Below, one piece after another: positions 17,879-26,513 of a DNA stretch of 64,000 nt (position 1 is the stretch's first letter; every line of letters begins with the position of its first letter). The DNA is taken from NCBI GenBank assembly GCA_937873495.1, contig CALMXZ010000011.1, forward strand, positions 1 through 64,000. Reading direction: 5' to 3'. The position numbers and the translations under genes were made by a program. Under the pieces are notes generated by a model, which saw only the letters and a program-made list of their open reading frames with translations, did no database searches and was not told the DNA's origin. This DNA is from an uncultured Trueperaceae bacterium (GTDB lineage: Bacteria; Deinococcota; Deinococci; Deinococcales; Trueperaceae).

Positions 17879-18595
17879 TCAGGCCTGTGGGGCCGGACGC
17901 ACCCCACGCATGTCGACGTTGCGTTCGGTTTGCGGCTCGCCGCCCTGCCTGTAGGTCGTCGCTCCGGCTTCCTCACGCCTGTCGGCGACGGCTCGCACGA
18001 TGCTGCCCATCAGCTCCTCGCGACGCTTGTCGATGTCGCCGAGAAGCTTGGAAACGAGGCTGTTCAGGTAGCCGTGACCGACGAGGACGGGGATGGCCAC
18101 TATCAGGCCGGCGGCCGTCGTCACGAGCGCCTGGCCGATGCCGTAGGCGAGCTGCCCGGCGTCGCCCGAACCGTGCAAGGAGATCTCCGAGAACGAGATG
18201 ATCATGCCCGTGACGGTGCCGAGCAGGCCGAGCATGGGGAGGATCTTGGCCATGATCGCGAGCGGCGTCAGACCGCGCGTGAGGTTCTGCTCCTCGGTGA
18301 TGGTGGCTTCCTCGAACGCAGCTTCCACCGCCGGTCTGCCGTACGGTAGGCGTTCCAAGGCCGCCTTCAGGACGCGCGCCGTCGGGCCGCCGTGGCGCTC
18401 GCAAGCGTCCAGCGCGGAATCGAGATCGCGCTCGCGCACCGCCGCGTTGACCCGCAGCATGAGGCTCGACGTGTCCGAGCGCTCGCGGTTGAGCTTCAGC
18501 AGGCGCTCGACGAAAAGGTAGACGGCGTAGATCGATACCAGGATGATGATGACGAGGATCGGTCCGCCGCTTAGGAGTAGCTCAGTAACAGTCAT
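17879..18595 (-). CDS. exbB: MotA/TolQ/ExbB proton channel family protein
   Basis: 238 residues. The first transmembrane helix (ILVIIILVSIYAVYLFVERLL) is followed by a cytoplasmic loop. Two further helices lie around LTPLAIMAKILPMLGLLGTVTGMI and LVTTAAGLIVAIPVLVGHGYL, the classical ExbB signature. AGGAG precedes the ATG. First gene of the exbB-exbD-DUF3048 operon. The upstream strand carries a TAGCAT (18629-18634) that could be the -10 box. Confidence 0.92.
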   Translation of the reverse strand: MTVTELLLSGGPILVIIILVSIYAVYLFVERLLKLNRERSDTSSLMLRVNAAVRERDLDSALDACERHGGPTARVLKAALERLPYGRPAVEAAFEEATITEEQNLTRGLTPLAIMAKILPMLGLLGTVTGMIISFSEISLHGSGDAGQLAYGIGQALVTTAAGLIVAIPVLVGHGYLNSLVSKLLGDIDKRREELMGSIVRAVADRREEAGATTYRQGGEPQTERNVDMRGVRPAPQA

Positions 18596-18688
18596 TCCAC
18601 GCTCCTTGCGCGGTTTACAGCTTGCGCCATGCTAGCGCGCCGCACATGAGAAACGCGTAGCGCGGTGGTATTGGTCCGACCAGTGCGG

Positions 18689-21418
18689 TCAACCCGTGTT
18701 GCGCATGCCTGCGCTCACGCCCATCAGCGAGAGCATGACCCCGTACGAGAGCGCCTCGCGGTCCGGCCCCTCCGGCGGCTGCTGCCTTAGGCGCCGCAGG
18801 AGCTCTACCTGCAGCCGGCTGATGGGGTCGACGTACGGGTTGCGAAGCTGCAAGGCCCGCCCGAGCACCGGGTCCTGGGCGAGTAGCGGGGCGCCCGTGA
18901 TCTCCTCTACCAGCTGCGTCGTCTGGGCGTGATGGCGTTCGATGCGCTCACCGAAGTGCCTGAGCGGGGCGTCGACGAGACCAAGGTAGGCCTCGAAGAT
19001 GGGCATGTCGGCCTTCGCGATGCTCATCTGCGCGAAGTCGATCATCGTCGTGAAGAACGGCCACTCGCGGTACATCTCGCGCGCGAGGTCCGGTCCGATG
19101 GCCTCGAGGGCCGCTCCGAGGCCGTACCAACCCGGGAGGTTGGCCCGGCATTGGGTGAAGGCGAACACCCACGGGATGGCGCGCAGGTTGGCCATGCTCG
19201 GCGCCCCGGCGCGGCGCGTGGGGCGCGAACCGAGGTTGAGCTGAGCGAGTTCCTCGATGGGCGTGACCTGCTTGAAGAACTCCATGAAGCCCTCGCCCTG
19301 CACCAGCGACCGGTAGCGGGCCATGGCCGCCTCGGCGCCGGCGTCCATGGCGGCACGGTAGCGCTCGTCGACCTCAGGCAGCTCGCGCGCGTCGCGCGCG
19401 CTCGCCAGGATGAAGGCATGCATGACCTGCTCCAGGTGGCGATGGGCCAGGTCGGGGTCGGAGTAGCGGTCGGCCAGCGCCTCGCCCTGCTCCGTCAGGC
19501 GCATGCGGCCGGCCAGGCTGCCTGGCGGTTGGGCGAGGACGGCCGCCCCTGCCGGTCCGCCTCCCCTGCCGATGCTCGTGCCGCGGCCGTGGAAGATGCG
19601 CAGCGGCACGCCGACCTCCGCGCAGACTCGCGCCAGGCTCTCCTGCGCCACGTACAGCGCCCAGGAGGCCGACACGAAGCCGACGTCCTTGTTGGAGTCC
19701 GAGTAGCCGATCATGACCTCTTGCACGCCGCGGCGCCGCACGTGAGCGAGGTACTCCGGGATGGCGAAGAGTTGGCGCATGACGCCGGGAGCAGCACGCA
19801 GGTCCGCGAGCGTCTCGAAGAGCGGGGTGGCCTCGATCGCGCTCACCCCCGCCTCCTTGGCGAGCAGGAGGGCCTCCAGGACGTCCGACGCTCCCTCAGT
19901 CATGCTGACGATCGTGCTGCCGTGAGCTCCGGCGCCGTGCAGGTCGGCGGCGCGCCGGAACTCGGCCAGGAAAGCGAGCGCCCGCTCGGCTTCCGGCGCT
20001 ACCCGCACCCCTCGTCCAAGCAGGGGTCGCGGCGAGGCCAACTCCGCGGCGAGCACGGCGACGCGGTCAGCTTCCGGCAGCGCGAGGTAGTCGGGATGGG
20101 CGGCGCCGGCCGCCAGGATGCTCGCTACGGCCGCCTCGTGCACGCGGCTATGCTCGCGGATGTCGAGTGGCGCCAGCGGGAAGCCGAAGGCCGCTGCGCG
20201 CCGCATGGTGGGCCGCACGAAGGCGTCCGCCGGCCTGCCGCCATGCCCGAAGCGCAAGGCCGCCTCCAGGCGTCCGAGGTCCGCGCGGTAGCCCGGCTCC
20301 CCGCCGGGGTACGAGCCCGGCTCAGCGCCTTCTCTCACGAGCGCGTTGTACATGTGCTCGAGCCACCGGCGGTACGGCTCGCCCGCGAAGCGCGGGCTGC
20401 GGCCCTCGGAGTCGTCGCGCCTGGCCAACGCCGCACGGAACTCCTCGGTCAGCATGGTGCGACCCTCCCACTGCGACAGCCGCTGCACGAGCCCTTCCAC
20501 GTCCGCGACGTAAGCCTCGTTGGCCACCCCCGCCTGCAGGGCGAACGCCTCGCGCATGACCTCCGGGGTCACGTACGGGTTGCCGTCACGGTCGCCGCCG
20601 ATCCAGGACCGGAAACGCAGGACCGGCGCCGGCGCCTCGCCCGGTTGGCCGCGGTGATCGCCGCGCCCGGTGCCGCCCTCCGGGAAGTACACGTCGAGCG
20701 CCTCCTCCAGCTCGGCCATGAGGCGCGGCACGACGTCGAGCAGCGAGCGCCTGAAGTAGTAGAGCGCGCTCTTGACCTCGTCGAGGACGCTGGGGCGCTC
20801 CAACGCCACCTCGCGGGTGAGCCAGAGCGTCGCTATCTCGGCGTAGATGCTCTCGCGCAGCACTTCCCTGGCGCGCGGGGCCAGCTCGGTCTCGTGCAAG
20901 CGCCTCAGCGCCTCCCCGATGCGCTCGAGCTTGAGGCGCACGGTGTAGCGCTTAACCTCCGTCGGGTGCGCCGTGACGGTGAGCTGGAGGTCGAGGCCGC
21001 GCAAGAACGCCGCCGCCTCCTTGCGGGTCAGGCCCGAGTCGCGCAGCGCCTTCACGGCGGCCGCGAGGCTCTCGGCGCGCGGTTCGTCGACGCTGGCGCC
21101 CCGCTCGCGCTGGCGGTTGACGCGCACCCGGTGGATCTCCTCCGCGAGGTTGACGAGCTGGAAGTAGACCGTGAAGGCGCGCACCAGCCGCTCGGCCGTG
21201 GCCGTGTCGAGCGCGCCGAGGAGGTCGTCGAGCTCCGCCGCCACCCCCGCGTCGCCGGCCCGCAGCCGCTTCGTCAGGTGCCTGACGCGCTCGACGAGCC
21301 GGAAGAGGCGCTCGCCCTCCAGCTCGCGCAGCACGTCGCCGAGCGCCGTGGCGAGGAAGTCGACGTCGCCCGAGAGGAGCTTGAAGCTGCCGACTTCGAT
21401 GGGCGGCTGGTCGCTCAT
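18689..21418 (-). CDS. ppc: phosphoenolpyruvate carboxylase
   Basis: Anaplerotic enzyme making oxaloacetate from PEP and bicarbonate; 909 residues, normal length. Motifs: LTVTAHPTEVKR with the catalytic His, GGDRDGNPYVTP, MIGYSDSNKDVGF, HGRGTSIGRGGGP, GSRPTRR, AIPWVFAFTQCR and the invariant C-terminal MRNTG. The Gly-rich loop and the terminal NTG needed for activity are intact. It stands alone, about 70 bases downstream of ymdB on the same strand, so read-through from there is possible. Confidence 0.97.
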   Translation of the reverse strand: MSDQPPIEVGSFKLLSGDVDFLATALGDVLRELEGERLFRLVERVRHLTKRLRAGDAGVAAELDDLLGALDTATAERLVRAFTVYFQLVNLAEEIHRVRVNRQRERGASVDEPRAESLAAAVKALRDSGLTRKEAAAFLRGLDLQLTVTAHPTEVKRYTVRLKLERIGEALRRLHETELAPRAREVLRESIYAEIATLWLTREVALERPSVLDEVKSALYYFRRSLLDVVPRLMAELEEALDVYFPEGGTGRGDHRGQPGEAPAPVLRFRSWIGGDRDGNPYVTPEVMREAFALQAGVANEAYVADVEGLVQRLSQWEGRTMLTEEFRAALARRDDSEGRSPRFAGEPYRRWLEHMYNALVREGAEPGSYPGGEPGYRADLGRLEAALRFGHGGRPADAFVRPTMRRAAAFGFPLAPLDIREHSRVHEAAVASILAAGAAHPDYLALPEADRVAVLAAELASPRPLLGRGVRVAPEAERALAFLAEFRRAADLHGAGAHGSTIVSMTEGASDVLEALLLAKEAGVSAIEATPLFETLADLRAAPGVMRQLFAIPEYLAHVRRRGVQEVMIGYSDSNKDVGFVSASWALYVAQESLARVCAEVGVPLRIFHGRGTSIGRGGGPAGAAVLAQPPGSLAGRMRLTEQGEALADRYSDPDLAHRHLEQVMHAFILASARDARELPEVDERYRAAMDAGAEAAMARYRSLVQGEGFMEFFKQVTPIEELAQLNLGSRPTRRAGAPSMANLRAIPWVFAFTQCRANLPGWYGLGAALEAIGPDLAREMYREWPFFTTMIDFAQMSIAKADMPIFEAYLGLVDAPLRHFGERIERHHAQTTQLVEEITGAPLLAQDPVLGRALQLRNPYVDPISRLQVELLRRLRQQPPEGPDREALSYGVMLSLMGVSAGMRNTG

Positions 21419-21488
21419 CGCGCCGCCGTCCCGCCGCGCTCCCGGCGCAGCGCGGCCTTCCCGACCTCGCCGGCCGGGCGCCTGGCCA

Positions 21489-22268
21489 TCACTCCCCGCC
21501 CTTGTCGCCGTGCTCCCAGCGCAACCTGGTCAGCGCCACGGCGCGCGCGCCGTCGAGCTCGATGGCCACCGCGCTCACGCTGGCCGGACCGGTCGCGGGC
21601 CGGTACTTGGCAGGCAGCTTGGAGACGAAGCGCGCGTGGACCTCCTCGAACGCCATGCCGATCGAGGAGCCCTGCACGCCCGTCATGCCGACGTCCGTGA
21701 TGTAGGCGGTGCCCTTGAAGACCTGCTCGTCGGCGGTGGCGACGTGCGTGTGCGTGCCGAGCACGGCGCTCACACGCCCGGCGAGGTGGTAGCCCATGAC
21801 CTTCTTCTCGCTCGTCGCCTCGGCGTGGAAGTCGACGATGACGGGCACGCCGCCCGGCACCTCTTCGAGGATGGCGTCGGCCACCCGGTACGGATCGTCG
21901 AGCGGGTCCATGAAGACCCGGCCCATCAGTTGCACCACCACGATGCGACCGCCGCCCGGCACGTCGTACGCCGCCCACCCGAGCCCGGGCGTGCCGGGCG
22001 GGTAGTTGGCGGCGCGGAGCAGCCGCGGCGTCTCCTCGAGCAGCTGGACGACCTCGGACTGGTCGAAGGCGTGGTTGCCGAGCGTGACGACGTCGGCGCC
22101 GGCCGAGCGGAGCTGCTCGAAGTGGCGGCGCGTGATGCCGAAGCCGCCGGCCGCGTTCTCGCCGTTGACGATCACGAAGTCGTACTCGTGCCGCACCGCC
22201 GCCAGGTACGCCTGGGCGGCCCGCATGCCTGGGGTGGCGAACACGTCGCCGATGAACAGGACTCGCAC
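21489..22268 (-). CDS. YmdB-family (TIGR00282) metallophosphoesterase
   Basis: 259 residues. Binuclear-metal motifs are GDVFATPG at the start, NGENAAGGFG, TLGNHAFDQ, DFHAEATSEK and GTHTHVATADEQ. Bacillus YmdB hydrolyses 2',3'- and 3',5'-cyclic nucleotides and affects biofilm behaviour; D. radiodurans has a structurally known member. The GTG at 22268 gives the family start, VRVLFIGDVF. TATCCT (22274-22279 on this strand) is five bases upstream. It is divergent from an Lrp-type gene 46 bases away, so their promoters face each other in a very short spacer. Confidence 0.88.
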   Translation of the reverse strand: MRVLFIGDVFATPGMRAAQAYLAAVRHEYDFVIVNGENAAGGFGITRRHFEQLRSAGADVVTLGNHAFDQSEVVQLLEETPRLLRAANYPPGTPGLGWAAYDVPGGGRIVVVQLMGRVFMDPLDDPYRVADAILEEVPGGVPVIVDFHAEATSEKKVMGYHLAGRVSAVLGTHTHVATADEQVFKGTAYITDVGMTGVQGSSIGMAFEEVHARFVSKLPAKYRPATGPASVSAVAIELDGARAVALTRLRWEHGDKGGE

Positions 22269-22273
22269 ACGGC

Positions 22274-22304
22274 AGGATACCCCTGCGAGGACACGTGATA
22301 CATT
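22274..22304. promoter_or_regulatory. divergent -10 boxes of ymdB and the lrp gene
   Basis: On the minus strand, TATCCT (22274-22279) lies five bases before the ymdB GTG. On the plus strand, TACATT (22299-22304) lies ten bases before the lrp ATG. The regulator could control both from this 46-bp spacer. Confidence 0.5.
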
Positions 22305-22314
22305 CGTGCCCAGC

Positions 22315-22770
22315 ATGGAGTTCGATGCCGTCGACCGTCGCATCCTGGAGATCTTGCTAGTCGACGGTCGAGCGTCTCACGCTTCGGTGGCCAAGTCCGT
22401 CGGGCTGTCTGCCCCCGCCATCGGCGAGCGGGTCAAGAAGCTCGAGCAGGCCGGGGTCATCCGCGGCTACCACGCCGACATCGACCCCGTCGCCGTCGGT
22501 CTGACGATCACGGCGTACGTTGCCATAGCGCCGCAGCCGCGCAAGCCGGCCCAGCGGCTCGTCGAGCGGCTCCTGGAGTACCCGGAGATCGAGGAGTTGC
22601 ACGCCGTGGCCGGCACGTACTCGTTCATCGCCAAGGTGCGCCTCGCCTCGACCGTGGCCCTCGACGCCTTCCTGGATCGCCTCTTCACCACGGAGGGCGT
22701 CGAACGCACGGAGACGACGATGGTGCTGCGCACGAACCTGGAGCGCCAGACGCGCCTGCCGTTCGCCTGA
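22315..22770 (+). CDS. Lrp/AsnC-family transcriptional regulator
   Basis: 151 residues. The N-terminal helix-turn-helix reads LDAVDRRILEIL-type at residues 3-14, with VAKSVGLSAPAIGERVKKLEQAGVI as the recognition unit. The C-terminal RAM (alpha-beta ligand-binding) domain covers about 65-145, with a VAGTYSFIAKVRL core. The ligand, usually an amino acid, cannot be told. It is divergently arranged with ymdB and convergent with the helicase gene. Confidence 0.88.
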   Translation: MEFDAVDRRILEILLVDGRASHASVAKSVGLSAPAIGERVKKLEQAGVIRGYHADIDPVAVGLTITAYVAIAPQPRKPAQRLVERLLEYPEIEELHAVAGTYSFIAKVRLASTVALDAFLDRLFTTEGVERTETTMVLRTNLERQTRLPFA

Positions 22771-22787
22771 GGCGGCTAGAGCGCCTC
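22769..22787. terminator. short hairpin between lrp and the helicase gene
   Basis: GAGGCG and CGCCTC form a 6-bp stem around seven bases, starting inside the lrp stop codon and lying between two convergent genes. Confidence 0.35.
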
Positions 22788-22800
22788 CCGCCTGCCAGCC

Positions 22801-24393
22801 TCAGCTCTCGAGCGCCTCGACGAACCAGGGCGGCAGCCGCCGGTACTGGCGCCGCAGGAAGTTCGGGAAGTCGGCGTCGAGCAGGTACGTGACAGCCCGG
22901 TCCTCCTCGCTCCTGACGCTCCGCCCGTAGGCCTGGACCACGCTGAGCGCGGTGCGCCAGTCGTACCAGTCGCGGTCGCGGTCCATGCGGGCCGCCACCT
23001 GCTTGTCGCCGAGGTACGGGTACGGCACCTTGCAGAGCACCTGCCAGCGCGCCAGGTCGTCGGCCAGGTCGATGCCCTCCGTCATGCTCGGGGTGAGCAG
23101 GATGGTCGGCTCCGAGGCGGCCAGATGTTGCGCCAGGGCTGCCTCCCTGCCGCTCGCACCCTCGTGGGTGAGCACGCGCCAGCGGACCTCGGGGTCGAGG
23201 TTCTTGGCCAGGTAGCTCGCGATCTTGTAGGAGTGGGCGTGCACGACGCCCTTCTCGTCCTCGTGGCGGAGCGCGAGCTCGGTGACGGCCTTGGCGAGCA
23301 GGGGGAGGTCGCGGTCCTGGTAGTGGCGGGTGAGGCGCGCGACGGGCCACACGACGATGGGGCGGTGCTCGGGCGGGAAGGTGGACGGCACCGCGATGAC
23401 CTCCGCCTCCTCGAGGTCGATGCCGAGGCTGCGAAGGAACGTCGGTGCGTCGAGGATGGTGGCCGAGAGCATCAGGACCTTGTCGGCGTAGCCGAACAGG
23501 AAGTCGTTGGCGAGCGCCGCGACCTCGATGGGCTTGAAGACGATGCTGGCGCCGTCGCGGCCCATGCTCCGCTCCACCACCCACTCGACCTCGCCCGACT
23601 CGTGGCTGTTGAGGAGTAGTTCGATGCGGCCGGCCTGGCCGTCCAGCCACTGCTTGGTCCTGAGGTGCTGCAGCGCCGCCTCCTCGCCCGACTCGCTCTT
23701 GATCAACAGTTCGACGACCCTGGCGCGGTCGCGCAGTTCGGGCAGGAGCAGCTCGGCGAACTCGAAGGCGAGCTCGTCGCCGAGGTCGGGCGGCAGCGAG
23801 CGCTGGAGACCGGCGCGCATGAGCGCGGCCTCGCCGAGCACCACCTGGACGAAGTTCATGAGGGCGCCCTCGACGTTGTGGGCCTCGTCGAGGATCAGGA
23901 GCTCGCGGGGGGCGAAGCCGCCGGCGTAGTTGAGCTCCGCCAGGAAGTACGCGTAGTTGAGCGTGGCGACGTTCGCCTGCATGGCGATGTCCTTCGCCGT
24001 GAAGTAGGGGCAGTCGTCACACTGCGGGAAGCGCCTGCCGACGATGCACGGGGCCGCCGCCGCGTGCGTTGGCGCCACCAGGCAGTCGTAGTTGGCCCGC
24101 CCCTTCAGGAGGGCGAGGTCGGGGAAATCCCGCACGTACTGGTCCTGCAGGACCTTCTGGTTGGTGAGCACGAACGCCGAGCTCGCCTCGCGCGCGAGCG
24201 TGACGGCGACGGCGCTCTTCCCCGCCCCCGTTGGCGCCTCGATGACCACGAAGCGCTTGCCGGCGGCGAAGGCCGCGCGCGCCTGCTCCAGGGCCTCGCC
24301 CTGCCCCGGCCGGAAGCGCGGGAACGGGAAGCTCGCCGGCGGCTGCTCCGCGCCCCCGTGATCGGCTCCGAGGCGGCGCTTTACCAGAGGCAT
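22801..24393 (-). CDS. DinG/XPD-type ATP-dependent DNA helicase with Fe-S cluster
   Basis: 530 residues. Superfamily 2 helicase with Walker A EAPTGAGKSA (about 52-61), DEAH in LILDEAHNVE, SMTEGIDLADD, and motif VI VVQAYGRSVRSEED. Four cysteines (104, 116, 125, 128) are spaced like the Fe-S domain of XPD/DinG, predicting a 4Fe-4S cluster that wedges 5'-3' unwinding. Likely role: resolving R-loops or damage-associated DNA structures. The frame continues upstream, but homology starts near MPLVKRRLG. ATG at 24393 is chosen, with TAGCTT five bases before it. Confidence 0.87.
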   Translation of the reverse strand: MPLVKRRLGADHGGAEQPPASFPFPRFRPGQGEALEQARAAFAAGKRFVVIEAPTGAGKSAVAVTLAREASSAFVLTNQKVLQDQYVRDFPDLALLKGRANYDCLVAPTHAAAAPCIVGRRFPQCDDCPYFTAKDIAMQANVATLNYAYFLAELNYAGGFAPRELLILDEAHNVEGALMNFVQVVLGEAALMRAGLQRSLPPDLGDELAFEFAELLLPELRDRARVVELLIKSESGEEAALQHLRTKQWLDGQAGRIELLLNSHESGEVEWVVERSMGRDGASIVFKPIEVAALANDFLFGYADKVLMLSATILDAPTFLRSLGIDLEEAEVIAVPSTFPPEHRPIVVWPVARLTRHYQDRDLPLLAKAVTELALRHEDEKGVVHAHSYKIASYLAKNLDPEVRWRVLTHEGASGREAALAQHLAASEPTILLTPSMTEGIDLADDLARWQVLCKVPYPYLGDKQVAARMDRDRDWYDWRTALSVVQAYGRSVRSEEDRAVTYLLDADFPNFLRRQYRRLPPWFVEALES

Positions 24394-24567
24394 GGGCCAA
24401 GCTATCACGCGCTCGGGAGGCGCCCGGGCGCCGGATGGGCGGAAGCCGCGACGCGCGGCCCGGTTCATGGCCGGCTCTCGGTAAGGCCCGGATCCAGGGC
24501 ATCCGGCGGACGCGGTTTGGGCCGGAGGAAGGCCCACCGACCGCCGCGGAGTCGACTCGGTGAACGA

Positions 24568-24600
24568 AGTCGGGACCGACTAGTTTCGTCGGTCCCGACT
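24568..24600 (-). terminator. hairpin terminator of tRNA-Leu
   Basis: A perfect 13-bp stem, AGTCGGGACCGAC / GTCGGTCCCGACT, with a seven-base loop lies about 20 bases downstream of the tRNA 3' end. Read on the minus strand it is followed by TTCGTT. Confidence 0.75.
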
Positions 24601-24620
24601 AACGGCTTGCCGTCTTCTCG

Positions 24621-24707
24621 TGGTGCCGAGGAGGGGACTTGAACCCCTACAGCCTTGCGGCCACCAGCCCCTCAAGCTGGCGCGTCTACCTATTCCGCCA
24701 CCTCGGC
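24621..24707 (-). tRNA. tRNA-Leu (anticodon GAG)
   Basis: On the minus strand the 87-base gene starts GCCGAGGTGGCGGAAT and ends CTCGGCACCA, with CCA encoded. The 7-bp acceptor stem pairs GCCGAGG with CCTCGGC. The anticodon stem CCAGC/GCTGG encloses TTGAGGG, giving anticodon GAG, which reads CUC/CUU leucine codons. The long variable arm of class II tRNAs is present, and GGTTCAAGTCC forms the T-arm loop. There is no intron. Confidence 0.96.
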
Positions 24708-24778
24708 AAGGGTGCCGTGAACGCGTGCAACACCGTCCACAAGGCGAAAATCATGATATCGCCCACAGAGGCGGGGCG

Positions 24779-25663
24779 TCAAGCGCGCAGCGTAACCTCG
24801 ACCGGCGGCACGGGAGCGTACGGACGGAAGCTCAACACGGTCGCCGGGACACGGAAGGCGTCCATGGAGTAGAACCGCCGCCGCTCTTCGAGCGACTCGG
24901 CGGCGGCTACGCGGTCCAGAAGCGTCGCTCCGGCGGCGTTGACCTCTTCAGCATCTATGCCCCAGACGTCCCAGAGCACCATCTCATGGCGGTTCAGCGC
25001 CGCCAGGTCCTGCACCACGTTGTGCCAGAGGTACGGGATCCCTCGCAGGCTGGGTTCAGGGATCTCCGGAGCGACGACGAACGCCTCGGCGCGCAGCTCG
25101 CCGGCCCGGACCAGCCGCCAGGCGTCCGGCCCCGGCAGGAAGATGTCTCGCGACAGGTCGGTAGGGTTCACAGGCTGCCCGGAAGCCATCACCCACGGGC
25201 CGCGCAGCTCGGCGTCGACCAGGCGCCACCGCCGCTGGTCCTCGTCCCAGACCTCGGCCACCGTGTGATCGATCCACCAGCCAGCGGCGAAGTAGCTGGC
25301 GAACCCTACGCGGCTGCGCGCAGCGTAGCCATGGTGCCTGGCCAGCGACACCAGCAGCAGCGCCCAATCGCGGCAGCATCCGACCATGCGCTCATGCGGG
25401 AGCCGAACCGCCCCTGGCTCGATCGGCTTGTGGGAGGCGATGCAGGCCAGCATGTCCTCGGCATAGCGCAGGTTCACCTCCTCGATGCGCGCTTCGGCGA
25501 TGCCGTTTTCGGCGAACGGACCGTCACCCCGGTAGTGGAACACCAGCGGCAGGACCGCGGCCGCCATGTCCTCGATCGTGGGGTTCACAGTGTCCCATAC
25601 GGCTGCGAACCGGCCGGGGTCCGTCATGGCCGAGTGCTCACGGTAGAAGTCGAGCTCATTCAT
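24779..25663 (-). CDS. transglutaminase-like superfamily protein
   Basis: 294 residues, cytoplasmic. The Cys-His-Asp triad of the transglutaminase/protease fold is visible: Cys in ERMVGCCRDWALLLVSLARHHG, His in WWIDHTVAEVW and Asp in RWRLVDAEL. Bacterial members are often peptidases or amidases of unknown substrate. Its ATG overlaps the upstream acetyltransferase gene by eight bases, so the two are translated from one mRNA. The gene ends about 70 bases before the tRNA gene on the same strand. Confidence 0.8.
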   Translation of the reverse strand: MNELDFYREHSAMTDPGRFAAVWDTVNPTIEDMAAAVLPLVFHYRGDGPFAENGIAEARIEEVNLRYAEDMLACIASHKPIEPGAVRLPHERMVGCCRDWALLLVSLARHHGYAARSRVGFASYFAAGWWIDHTVAEVWDEDQRRWRLVDAELRGPWVMASGQPVNPTDLSRDIFLPGPDAWRLVRAGELRAEAFVVAPEIPEPSLRGIPYLWHNVVQDLAALNRHEMVLWDVWGIDAEEVNAAGATLLDRVAAAESLEERRRFYSMDAFRVPATVLSFRPYAPVPPVEVTLRA

Positions 25664-26234
25664 GGTTCGAGTGTGGGATCCGCGCCCCTCGCATCGTCAA
25701 GAGGTCTCGCCAACCGAAGGCCGCCTCGAAGTATGAGCCGTCACCCAGGACGAGGCCCTTCCGGCCTACCGGCTCGCCGCCGAGGTGAGCATAGAAGCCC
25801 GCGGTTGGATTGCCCTCCAGCACCCAGAGCCGCAACGACCGGAACCCTACCGCCACGGCCTCCTCACAGGCACGCAAGAAGAGTTCCCTGCCGATGCCGC
25901 GACCGTGGACCTCGGCCAGCAAGTAGACGGTGTAGAGCTCGGCGTCGAAGCCGGACTCGGGCTCGCGCTCGGGTCCGCAAGACGCGAAGCCGACGACGCC
26001 ACGGCCCTCGAGGGTGGCGACGACGACACGGTTGAGGTCGCCGGGCGCGCCGGATGCCGCTATCTGAGCCGCCCACTGGGCCTCCCGCCGCTCGACCGAC
26101 AGGTTCGCCAGCAGGTCGTCCGGCAACAGCCCGGCGTAGGTCTCTCGCCACGTCGCCACGTGCACACGGGCGATGGCGGGCGCGTCCGCCGGGCTGGCCC
26201 GTCGTATCTCGATCACGGCAGTGGTCTCCGTCAT
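25656..26234 (-). CDS. GNAT-family N-acetyltransferase
   Basis: 192 residues. IEIRRASPADAPAIARVHVATWRETYAG is the typical N-terminal strand and helix. The acetyl-CoA pyrophosphate loop is seen in LLAEVHGRGIGRELFLRACEEA, and GNPTAGFYAHLGGEPVGRK is the usual C-terminal segment. The substrate is unknown. The -10-like TAGGCT (26244-26249 on this strand) lies nine bases before the ATG. Overlaps the transglutaminase-like gene downstream. Confidence 0.88.
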   Translation of the reverse strand: MTETTAVIEIRRASPADAPAIARVHVATWRETYAGLLPDDLLANLSVERREAQWAAQIAASGAPGDLNRVVVATLEGRGVVGFASCGPEREPESGFDAELYTVYLLAEVHGRGIGRELFLRACEEAVAVGFRSLRLWVLEGNPTAGFYAHLGGEPVGRKGLVLGDGSYFEAAFGWRDLLTMRGARIPHSNHE

Positions 26235-26273
26235 ACGCCCACCAGCCTATGCGGGCCGGCCTTCGCGAGTGGC

Positions 26274-26492
26274 TCAGGTGTCATGGCGGTTGCTGGTCCG
26301 ATCACGCCGGTCACTACTAATTAGCGGGCATATGACGCTGAAGGACTGCGGTACAGGGAGCGTGCGTGGGTTCCGCTGTCCGCTCCTCACGGGAGGCCAG
26401 ATGACGGCCGTGGCACGCCCCGCGATCGCCACCGAGTCGACCGGTCCGAAGTAGCGCGAATCCTCGCTGCCGCCGTCAGACCGGTTGTCGCC
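26274..26492 (-). pseudogene. C-terminal remnant of a signal peptidase I
   Basis: The frame reads [20 protein letters not shown] and then [14 protein letters not shown], the box-E signature of signal peptidase I ([16 protein letters not shown]). The catalytic Ser and Lys boxes and the membrane anchor that should precede it are missing. Just upstream is the stop codon of the cupin remnant, in the same frame. There is no start codon or ribosome binding site. It is best read as a truncated leftover, with a read-through tail up to TGA at 26274. Confidence 0.6.
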
Positions 26493-26513
26493 CCGACAGC
26501 GACGCCGCTGGCG

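Noticed and set aside
18929-21700. A 923-codon open frame antisense to ppc
   Set aside because: Same cause: codon bias of ppc leaves the opposite frame open. No recognisable domain, no ribosome binding site.
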